Below are positions 1 through 5,359 of a stretch of DNA of 6,697 bases, piece after piece. Source of the DNA: Candidatus Rokuibacteriota bacterium. Its GTDB lineage: Bacteria; Methylomirabilota; Methylomirabilia; Rokubacteriales; CSP1-6. Numbering within the stretch: position 1 is the first letter of the stretch; every line of letters begins with the position of its first letter. Where the stretch lies: assembly GCA_016177555.1 (NCBI GenBank), contig JACOVB010000055.1:1-6697 (forward strand). The letters are read 5' to 3'. Position numbers and translations under genes: made by a program. The notes beneath the pieces are model-generated. The model was given only the letters and a program-made list of their open reading frames with translations, did not search any database and had not been told where the DNA came from.

Positions 1-10
1 GGCCGCCGCC

Positions 11-1117
11 CTACCGATGCTTGAACGGCAACCGGTACGAGAACACACCCGGCGGCAGCTCGGGCGCCACGTCGGCGCGGGCATCGGCCGCCGGGCCTCG
101 CGTCAGGACGGTGAGGCCCGGCCCCCGTCGCCGGATCGCGATCGCCGTGGCATCCGGCAGCTCGTTGCGGGCCGCCACCACGACGATCTCCTCGTCCCCC
201 GGCTCTTGGTCGAGCGCGAACCACTGTCCTTCCGGCGGAATCTTGTAGGCGTGCTGGGCCGTGACCGGATTCGTGGCCTTCACGGATTCGGCGTTCGGGA
301 AGATCCGCAGCGCCTTCCCTTTCGCATCGATCTGGTACACGTAGACGTAGCTGTTCTCGCTGGGCGTGAAGGTGACGCGGTAGTGGTCGTTCGGCGTGAG
401 CTCGCCGCCCGCCGCCAGGGTACGGCTCTCGCCCGCGCGCTTGTAGATGACGACGACGCTCACCTGGAGATCCGGCTGGACGGCAACGGTCGGCCGCGCG
501 TCCCGTGGGCGGCCGGCCTCGGCGATGCGGTCACGGCCGAGGTTGACGAGCTCGACACGCCGGTTCAGCGCCCGGCCCTCTTCGGTGTCCTGCGACACGG
601 CGGGCAACGGCCGGCTCTTTCCGTAGCCGCGGGCGTCGAGGCGTGCGGCCGGCACGTGTCCCTTCTCGACGAGGAACCGTCTGACCGCCTCGGCGCGGCG
701 CTCCGACAGCCACTGGTTGTACGCGTCGGATCCCTGGCTATCGGTGTGCCCTTCCACCAGAATGCGGGTGGCCTGCAGCCGAGGGTCGCTCAAGGCCTCC
801 GCAACCGAGCCCAGCTGGTCGAACGACTCCGACGTGATCTCCGCCGAGTTGTACGTGAACTGGATCGGCACCGCGATGCGGCCACCGCTCGCCGCGGCGG
901 CCGGTTGATCGGCCCGCGGCTGGGCCTTGACCCGTCCGATCCCGCGGGTTTGGATCTGCGGTTCGCCGCTGCCGCCGAGCAAGCTCTTCAGGATGTCCTC
1001 GGTAGACGGGCCCTTCTTCTCCTGCGCGGGTGTGGCCACGGGAAGCCACACGACCGCGACGGCGACGGCGAGCCACAGGGTGTGCCGGACCGTTCGCGCG
1101 CTCATCAATGAGGGCAT
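11..1117 (-). CDS. Secreted OmpA-like peptidoglycan-binding protein with C-terminal DUF4384
   Basis: This 368-residue protein probably anchors to peptidoglycan in the periplasm or at the outer membrane. Residues 5-31 form a signal peptide (basic MSARTVRH, then a hydrophobic core) with likely cleavage after ATPA; there is no lipobox. After a low-complexity linker, an OmpA C-like domain spans about 80-195: GHTDSQG, then YNQWLSERRAEAV, and LNRRVEL at the end. D126 and R141 have the same 15-residue spacing as the pair that binds diaminopimelate in E. coli OmpA. A DUF4384 domain follows (about 216-326; YRVTF, YVYVYQ, RIFPN, ALD). There is no N-terminal beta barrel, so this is not a classical OmpA porin. 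The start is favoured by AGGGGAGGAG three bases upstream; an in-frame ATG at 1105 is less well placed. The gene lies 27 bases after the kinase gene, in the same direction. The role of DUF4384 is unknown, so a joint signalling function is inference. Confidence 0.94.
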   Translation of the reverse strand: MPSLMSARTVRHTLWLAVAVAVVWLPVATPAQEKKGPSTEDILKSLLGGSGEPQIQTRGIGRVKAQPRADQPAAAASGGRIAVPIQFTYNSAEITSESFDQLGSVAEALSDPRLQATRILVEGHTDSQGSDAYNQWLSERRAEAVRRFLVEKGHVPAARLDARGYGKSRPLPAVSQDTEEGRALNRRVELVNLGRDRIAEAGRPRDARPTVAVQPDLQVSVVVIYKRAGESRTLAAGGELTPNDHYRVTFTPSENSYVYVYQIDAKGKALRIFPNAESVKATNPVTAQHAYKIPPEGQWFALDQEPGDEEIVVVAARNELPDATAIAIRRRGPGLTVLTRGPAADARADVAPELPPGVFSYRLPFKHR

Positions 1118-1120
1118 GGT

Positions 1121-1130
1121 CTCCTCCCCT
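1121..1130 (-). promoter_or_regulatory. Strong Shine-Dalgarno of the OmpA/DUF4384 gene
   Basis: On the minus strand this reads AGGGGAGGAG, ending three bases before the ATG at 1117. It sits inside the 27-base gap after the kinase stop codon. That supports both the chosen start and translation from a shared kinase-OmpA transcript. Confidence 0.75.
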
Positions 1131-1144
1131 TCCCAGGACGCAGG

Positions 1145-2974
1145 CTACTTGTGGTTGAACGCAAAGCTCTGCAGGACGGTGCCTGCCGTCGCAAAGCAGG
1201 GGGCGCCAGGCGTTCCCCCACCTTGCAGGAAGGACTCGAGGTCCTGCGACAGCTCCTGGCGGACCCGCTCCGTTGATCCCACGAGCCGCTGACCGAGGGC
1301 CTCCGCGTCCCGCAACCGCTTGGTCACGGCGACGAAAAACACGCGTTCCTCGCCCACCGAGGTATCGAGGTGCAGCCACGCCGGGCCCTTCATATCCGGA
1401 TCGTCGGGGAGCCAGGAGAGCGTTCCCGATGCCAGGGGATTACCCAGCGGCGAGTACCGCGTGTTGGGGAAGAGGCGCGTCACACTCGGCCGCGTATCCC
1501 GCTGAAAGGCGTAGACGTAGCACTCCCGCCCCGGAATCATCGCGAAGCGATAGTTGTCGCGCCGGGTCAGCGTGACCCCGTCCGCACTCCAGAGGGGGAC
1601 GATGGGGCTGGTCTCCTCCGGTGTCTGGTACTGGAACAGGATCAACACCCCCTGGGCGAGCTCCGCCAGCGGCCGTTGGAGCTGCGCGTCGCCCGGGTGG
1701 TCTTGCAGGCCTTGCGCCAGCGTCTTGCGCGCCTGCGTCACCTCGCCGCCGGTCGCTTGCGCCAGCGCGCGCGCCATGATCACGTCCACGGGCTCGGCGT
1801 CCGCCCGCCGCGCCGTGGCGCCCGGCGTGGCGGGCGCCGACGCCGTCTCGCGCGCCGGGGCGCCTTGCGTACGCGGGGAGAGCTGCCATGCGGCGGCGCC
1901 GGCGATGAGGGCCACGGCCAGCACTCCGCCGGCGATCCAGCCGAACGGCAGCCCGGCTGCCGGCCCGGCGACCCGGCGTGTCCCGCGCTGCGAGCGTGCC
2001 GTGCGCGCCGGCACGCAGGTGGCCGTCTCGCTCGCGCCCGGGCCGGCGAGCTCGAGCGTCTCGTGGGCGAGGCCGGTGGCCTCGAGAGCCTCGATCAACT
2101 CGGCGGCGTCCTGGTACCGCCTCGCGGGGTCCAACGCCATCGCCGTGTCGACGATCCGATCGAGCGCGTCCGGCACCTCGGGGTTGCACCTCGAGGCGGG
2201 CTCGTATCTCCCCTGCTCCTTCGCCTTCAACACCTCGTAGGCGGTCGAGCCGGCGAACGGTCGCTGGCCGGTCAAGAGATGGTACATGGTGGCGCCCAGC
2301 GCGTAGATGTCGCTGCGGTTATCCACGTCCTTGGCGTTGCGGGCTTGCTCCAGCGGCATGTACGCCGGGGTTCCGGCCCCCGGGCCGATCTGTGTCAGGC
2401 CACTGTCGTCATCCATGACCTTGGCGAGGCCGAGGTCGGCCAGCTTCACCTGGCCCTGACGCGTGACCATGATGTTCGCCGGCTTGATGTCGCGGTGCAG
2501 GATATTCCGCGAATGCGCATGGTGCAGCGCCCGCGCGACGTCGGCAATGATCCTGACCGTGTCGCCCACCGAGAGCGTGCCCGCGCTCTTCAGGTAGTGG
2601 TCGAGGCTGTGGCCATCGACGAGCTCCATCGCGAAGTAGTGCAGCCCGTGCTCTTCGCCGACGGCGACGCCGCGCACGATGTTGGGGTGATCCAGCTTCA
2701 CCGACATGCGCGCTTCGCGGATGAAGCGGTCCACGAAGCTCTTGTCGCTGGCGATGTGCGGCGGGAGGATCTTCAACGCCACGTCGCGGTCAAAGCTGAG
2801 CTGATGGGCCTTGTAGACGATGCCCATGCCGCCTTCGCCGAGCTTGTCGACGATCCGGAAGTCCTTCAGGGCTTCGCCGGCCGGGCGGCCGAGGTCGAGG
2901 GTCTGGTCGATGCCGCCGGTCGCCTCCGGCGTCCCCACGGGTGGCACGGCCGATCCCGCATCGCGATCTATCAT
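1145..2974 (-). CDS. Membrane-anchored Ser/Thr protein kinase (PknB-like) with extracytoplasmic DUF4384
   Basis: This 609-residue protein is a Hanks-type kinase that phosphorylates proteins on Ser/Thr with ATP. The kinase domain spans about 39-298: glycine loop GEGGMG (46-51), K68 in VALK, helix-C E87, HRDIKPAN (160-167; catalytic D162, N167), metal-binding DLG (180-182) and D222. HRD suggests control by activation-loop phosphorylation; T194 and T202 are candidates. The usual APE reads PLE (207-209), keeping the glutamate. A basic linker leads to one transmembrane segment (about 344-366), then an Ala/Pro-rich stretch, a TPR-like helical segment (about 396-442) and a DUF4384 domain (about 444-560; YVYAFQ, RLFPN). 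The expected topology is kinase inside, DUF4384 outside. The ATG is bounded by an in-frame TGA at 2987-2989, but no good ribosome site is visible. It is the first gene of a pair with the OmpA/DUF4384 gene. PASTA repeats, typical of PknB sensors, are absent. Confidence 0.95.
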   Translation of the reverse strand: MIDRDAGSAVPPVGTPEATGGIDQTLDLGRPAGEALKDFRIVDKLGEGGMGIVYKAHQLSFDRDVALKILPPHIASDKSFVDRFIREARMSVKLDHPNIVRGVAVGEEHGLHYFAMELVDGHSLDHYLKSAGTLSVGDTVRIIADVARALHHAHSRNILHRDIKPANIMVTRQGQVKLADLGLAKVMDDDSGLTQIGPGAGTPAYMPLEQARNAKDVDNRSDIYALGATMYHLLTGQRPFAGSTAYEVLKAKEQGRYEPASRCNPEVPDALDRIVDTAMALDPARRYQDAAELIEALEATGLAHETLELAGPGASETATCVPARTARSQRGTRRVAGPAAGLPFGWIAGGVLAVALIAGAAAWQLSPRTQGAPARETASAPATPGATARRADAEPVDVIMARALAQATGGEVTQARKTLAQGLQDHPGDAQLQRPLAELAQGVLILFQYQTPEETSPIVPLWSADGVTLTRRDNYRFAMIPGRECYVYAFQRDTRPSVTRLFPNTRYSPLGNPLASGTLSWLPDDPDMKGPAWLHLDTSVGEERVFFVAVTKRLRDAEALGQRLVGSTERVRQELSQDLESFLQGGGTPGAPCFATAGTVLQSFAFNHK

Positions 2975-3107
2975 CGCGCGGCCCTGTCAGGCTTTCCGGA
3001 GCGGCGGGTCACTCGGCGTGCCTCGATCTCTGCCGGAGCGTGCGTGAGACCCAGAGCGCGGCCGCTCCGCGCAGGGGTCTCGGGTCGAGCGGGGACCTTC
3101 GGCTGCT

Positions 3108-3133
3108 GGCGAGCCTCCACGGCGAGCCTCCAC
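3108..3133. repeat. Perfect 13-base tandem duplication
   Basis: GGCGAGCCTCCAC occurs twice back to back, at 3108-3120 and 3121-3133, with no mismatch and no spacer. It lies in the presumed 5' untranslated region of the kinase transcript. On that strand the unit reads GTGGAGGCTCGCC, which contains GGAGG, but no start codon follows at a suitable distance. A recent replication-slippage duplication or a doubled protein-binding site are both possible. Confidence 0.85.
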
Positions 3134-3140
3134 CCGGCGG

Positions 3141-3158
3141 ATGACGTCATGGCCGGCC
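3141..3158. promoter_or_regulatory. Abutting palindromes, possible operator
   Basis: ATGACGTCAT (3141-3150) is a perfect 10-base palindrome and is followed directly by the perfect 8-base palindrome GGCCGGCC (3151-3158). The first is unusually AT-containing for this region. Both lie just downstream of a candidate minus-strand promoter, a position where a dimeric repressor could act. The sequence shows the symmetry only; binding and the identity of any regulator are inference. GGCCGGCC could also arise by chance in DNA this GC-rich. Confidence 0.35.
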
Positions 3159-3165
3159 GAGTCCC

Positions 3166-3195
3166 ATACTGCTCCGGCTGACGCGGCACCGTCAA
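3166..3195 (-). promoter_or_regulatory. Candidate sigma70-type promoter for the kinase operon
   Basis: On the minus strand, TTGACG (3195-3190; five of six matches to the -35 consensus) is followed after 18 bases by CAGTAT (3171-3166; three of six matches to the -10 consensus, including the important A and final T). Transcription would begin near 3159, giving a leader of about 185 bases before the kinase ATG. The -35 is good, while the -10 is weak and the spacer slightly long. No better pair was seen upstream of the kinase gene. Confidence 0.33.
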
Positions 3196-3256
3196 GGAGT
3201 GCGGGGGCGGCGCAGGATGGCCCCGTTCATGTCGGCGCCGGGCTGAGCCTGGCGCG

Positions 3257-3269
3257 GGGTAGAATACCC
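3257..3269 (+). promoter_or_regulatory. -10-like TAGAAT inside a small inverted repeat
   Basis: TAGAAT (3260-3265; five of six matches to the -10 consensus) lies within the inverted repeat GGGTA-GAA-TACCC. It is one of the few AT-rich spots upstream of the plus-strand operon and could start a transcript near 3272, with a leader of about 120 bases. No recognisable -35 hexamer stands 16-18 bases upstream, so activator-dependent use or chance are both possible. Confidence 0.28.
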
Positions 3270-3378
3270 GGGGCCGTCACGGGGCGGTGTGTGGTGCGAG
3301 CGGGCCGCTGGCGATACCGCCGCGGGCGAGGGTGAGGCCGGGCCAGGAGTTCGGGGGCGTGAGCGGCAGGCCCGAGTG

Positions 3379-3387
3379 AGGAGAGGA
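3379..3387 (+). promoter_or_regulatory. Shine-Dalgarno of the tartrate/malate dehydrogenase-family gene
   Basis: AGGAGAGGA precedes the ATG at 3392. Its AGGAG core ends eight bases before the start, which is good spacing and fixes this start for the dehydrogenase. Confidence 0.7.
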
Positions 3388-3391
3388 CAGC

Positions 3392-4447
3392 ATGAGACAT
3401 CGTGTCGCGGTGATTCCCGGCGACGGGATCGGCAAGGAGGTCGTGCCCGAGGGCATCCGCGTGCTGGAGGCGGCGGGCCGCCGCTTCGGCTTCGACTTCG
3501 AGTGGGCGCACTTCGACTGGAGCTGTGAGACCTACGCGCGGACGGGCCGCATGATGCCCGAGGACGGCCTCGACCAGCTCCGCGCCTTCGAGGCGATCTT
3601 CCTCGGGGCCGTGGGCTTTCCCGGCGTGCCGGACCACGTCTCGCTCTGGGGGCTCCTCATCCCGATCCGGCGCACCTTCCAGCAGTACATCAACCTGCGC
3701 CCCGTGCGGCTCCTCAAGGGCGTGCGCTCGCCGCTCAGCGGCCGGGGCCCCGGCGACATCGACATGCTGATCGTGCGCGAGAACAACGAGGGCGAGTACT
3801 CCGAGATCGGCGGGCGGCTCTACGGCGGGACGCCCGAGGAGCTGGCGGTGCAGACGGCGATGTTCACGCGCAAGGGCTGCGACCGCGTCATGCGCTACGC
3901 CTTCGAGCGCGCCATGGCCCGCCCCAAGGGCCACGTGACCTCGGCGACCAAGTCCAACGGGATCATCCACAGCATGCCCTACTGGGACGAGCGCTTTGCC
4001 GCCATGGCGAAGGAGTACCCGGCGGTGCGCACCGACCAGTACCACATCGACATCCTGACCGCCCACTTCGTCCAGCACCCCGACTGGTTCGACGTGGTCG
4101 TCGCCAGTAACCTCTTCGGCGACATCCTGTCCGATCTGGGCCCCGCCATCGCCGGCTCCATCGGGATCGCGCCGGGCGGGAACATCAACCCGGAGAAGGT
4201 GTTCCCCTCCATGTTCGAGCCCGTGCACGGCTCGGCTCCCGACATCGCCGGCAAGGGCATCGCCAACCCCATCGCGCAGATCTGGACGGGCGCCATGATG
4301 CTCGAGCACCTGGGGCATCCCGACGCCGCGGCGGCCGTCGTCTCCACCATCGAGCGCGTGGTGGACGAGGGCATGGTGCTCACCCGCGACCTCGGGGGCA
4401 AGGCGGGAACGGCCGAGGTCGGCCGGGCCATCGCCTCGCTGATCTAG
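3392..4447 (+). CDS. Tartrate / D-malate dehydrogenase-family enzyme (TtuC/DmlA-like)
   Basis: This 351-residue cytoplasmic enzyme belongs to the isocitrate/isopropylmalate dehydrogenase superfamily. Members oxidise a 2-hydroxyacid with NAD(+) and Mg/Mn, usually with decarboxylation. The N-terminus VAVIPGDGIGKEV is diagnostic. The segment from about 72 to 106 (GAVGFP, VPDHVSLWG, R93/R94, NLRPVRL) matches the TtuC/DmlA branch rather than LeuB or Icd. Substrate and metal residues are all present: R93 or R94, R103, R129, Y136, K187 (TKSNG), D220, D244 and D248 (NLFGDILSDLG). GSAPDIAGKGIANP (280-293) is the cofactor-loop region. Length is normal for the family. Tartrate, D-malate and 3-isopropylmalate overlap as substrates in this group, so the physiological one is not determined. 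It is the first gene of a plus-strand operon, 20 bases before the aldo/keto reductase. Confidence 0.92.
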   Translation: MRHRVAVIPGDGIGKEVVPEGIRVLEAAGRRFGFDFEWAHFDWSCETYARTGRMMPEDGLDQLRAFEAIFLGAVGFPGVPDHVSLWGLLIPIRRTFQQYINLRPVRLLKGVRSPLSGRGPGDIDMLIVRENNEGEYSEIGGRLYGGTPEELAVQTAMFTRKGCDRVMRYAFERAMARPKGHVTSATKSNGIIHSMPYWDERFAAMAKEYPAVRTDQYHIDILTAHFVQHPDWFDVVVASNLFGDILSDLGPAIAGSIGIAPGGNINPEKVFPSMFEPVHGSAPDIAGKGIANPIAQIWTGAMMLEHLGHPDAAAAVVSTIERVVDEGMVLTRDLGGKAGTAEVGRAIASLI

Positions 4448-4455
4448 CGCAAGCC

Positions 4456-4461
4456 AGGAGG
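4456..4461 (+). promoter_or_regulatory. Consensus Shine-Dalgarno of the aldo/keto reductase gene
   Basis: AGGAGG lies six bases before the ATG at 4468, inside the 20-base gap after the dehydrogenase stop codon. This supports the start and co-transcription. Confidence 0.75.
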
Positions 4462-4467
4462 CGGAGC

Positions 4468-5334
4468 ATGGAGCGGAGGCGGCTCGGACGTACCGGACAC
4501 ATGAGCACGGTGGTGACCTTCGGCGCGGCCGGCATCGGCCGTGTCGATCAGGAGACGGCTGACCGCGCCGTCGAGACGGCGCTGGCCCATGGGGTCAATC
4601 ACGTGGACGTGGCGCCGCGCTACGGCGAGGCGGAGGTGAGGCTCCGCCCCTGGATGGCGCGTATCCGCAGCCGGATCTTTCTCGGCTGCAAGACCGGGCA
4701 GCGGACGCGAGAGGAGGCCAGCGCGGAGCTCTCCCGATCCCTCGAGCGGCTCGGCACCGACCGGCTCGACCTCTACCAGCTTCACGCGGTGGGCAAGCTC
4801 CACGAGCTCGACCAGTGCACGGCGCCCGGTGGCGCGCTGGAAGCCCTCGTGCAAGCGCGCGAGGCGGGGCGCGTCCGCTGGCTCGGCATCACCGGCCACA
4901 CGCACGACGCGCCCCGGACCCACCTCGAGGCGCTCCGCCGCTTCGATTTCGACACCGTCATGTTCCCGCTCAACTTCGTGCTCTGGGCCGAGCCGCGCTA
5001 CCGGGAGGACGCCCAGGCTTTGCTCGAGGAGTGCCGCCGGCGCGACGTCGGCGTGCATATCATCAAGACCGTGGCCAGAGACCCGTGGGGGGACCGCCCG
5101 AGAACTCACACCACCTGGTACGAGCCCTTCACCGACCAGGCCATCATCGACCAGGCCGTCGCCTTCGTGCTGTCGCGGCCGGTGACCACGCTCTGCAGCG
5201 TGGGAGACGTGACCGTGCTGCCCCGAGTGCTCGAGGCGGCCGAACGGTTCCAGGCGCTCGAGGCTCCTGCCGAGGCGGCGCTGCTCGCGATGTCGGGCCG
5301 CTACCACTCGCCCTTCGTCGGCGACTGGGCCTGA
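4468..5334 (+). CDS. Aldo/keto reductase family protein
   Basis: This 288-residue cytoplasmic protein has the (beta/alpha)8 aldo/keto reductase fold and would be an NAD(P)H-dependent carbonyl reductase. The catalytic tetrad is visible: D47 and Y52 in HVDVAPRYGEAE, K75 in GCKTG, and H106 in DLYQLHAV. The N-terminus MERRRLGRTGHMSTVVTFG is the usual family opening. GRVRWLGITGHTHD (135-147) is a mid-barrel strand-loop typical of the branch annotated as general-stress or oxidoreductase-like aldo/keto reductases. It is slightly shorter than the typical 310-330 residues, and it lacks the CxxCxxC iron-sulfur tail of some relatives. An expected substrate cannot be read from the sequence. Close coupling to the dehydrogenase gene suggests linked steps in handling a hydroxyacid or its aldehyde or ketone, which is inference. 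Confidence 0.92.
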   Translation: MERRRLGRTGHMSTVVTFGAAGIGRVDQETADRAVETALAHGVNHVDVAPRYGEAEVRLRPWMARIRSRIFLGCKTGQRTREEASAELSRSLERLGTDRLDLYQLHAVGKLHELDQCTAPGGALEALVQAREAGRVRWLGITGHTHDAPRTHLEALRRFDFDTVMFPLNFVLWAEPRYREDAQALLEECRRRDVGVHIIKTVARDPWGDRPRTHTTWYEPFTDQAIIDQAVAFVLSRPVTTLCSVGDVTVLPRVLEAAERFQALEAPAEAALLAMSGRYHSPFVGDWA

Positions 5335-5357
5335 CCGTTCACCTCGAGGCGTATACT
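5331..5357 (+). promoter_or_regulatory. Candidate promoter for a (near-)leaderless rhodanese transcript
   Basis: TATACT (5352-5357) matches five of six bases of the -10 consensus. CTGACC (5331-5336), overlapping the aldo/keto reductase stop codon, could be a poor -35 with a short 15-base spacer. Transcription would start around 5364-5366, which coincides with the in-frame GTG at 5366. No Shine-Dalgarno stands at normal distance before 5366; a weak GAGG (5346-5349) precedes the other GTG at 5360 by ten bases. Confidence 0.4.
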
Positions 5358-5359
5358 CG

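Larger units (their letters stand above)
2975..3391. other. Divergent intergenic control region
   Basis: These 417 bases separate the minus-strand kinase operon from the plus-strand dehydrogenase operon. I see no convincing gene: the short open frames here are rich in Arg, Pro and Ala and lack ribosome sites. The region holds a candidate minus-strand promoter (3166-3195), two abutting palindromes (3141-3158), a 13-base tandem duplication (3108-3133), a -10-like box inside a small inverted repeat (3257-3269), and the ribosome site of the dehydrogenase gene (3379-3387). It most likely controls both operons. Confidence 0.6.

Noticed and set aside
17..1111. Long open frame on the plus strand opposite the OmpA/DUF4384 gene
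   Set aside because: Its translation is dominated by Arg, Gly, Val and His with no recognisable domain, and it mirrors a clear gene. GC-rich third positions remove antisense stop codons, which explains its length.
3054..3067. Small hairpin GAGCG-CGGC-CGCTC in the divergent region
   Set aside because: A five-base stem with no T tract is not a credible terminator and is expected by chance in DNA this GC-rich.
1370..3181. 603-codon plus-strand open frame opposite the kinase gene
   Set aside because: It is very long, but its composition (Arg/Gly/Ala/His runs) is that of a codon-bias shadow. There is no motif and no ribosome site, and the opposite strand encodes an unmistakable kinase.
2971..3195. 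74-codon minus-strand frame whose TGA overlaps the kinase ATG (ATGA), suggesting translational coupling
   Set aside because: The overlap is attractive, but the frame would begin with TTG with no ribosome site, is rich in Arg/Pro/Ala, and its first codons are the candidate -35 box. It is probably leader DNA.
3227..4318. Long minus-strand open frame opposite the tartrate/malate dehydrogenase-family gene
   Set aside because: It is a shadow of a gene with all catalytic residues conserved on the plus strand. Its His/Val/Asp-rich composition has no domain.
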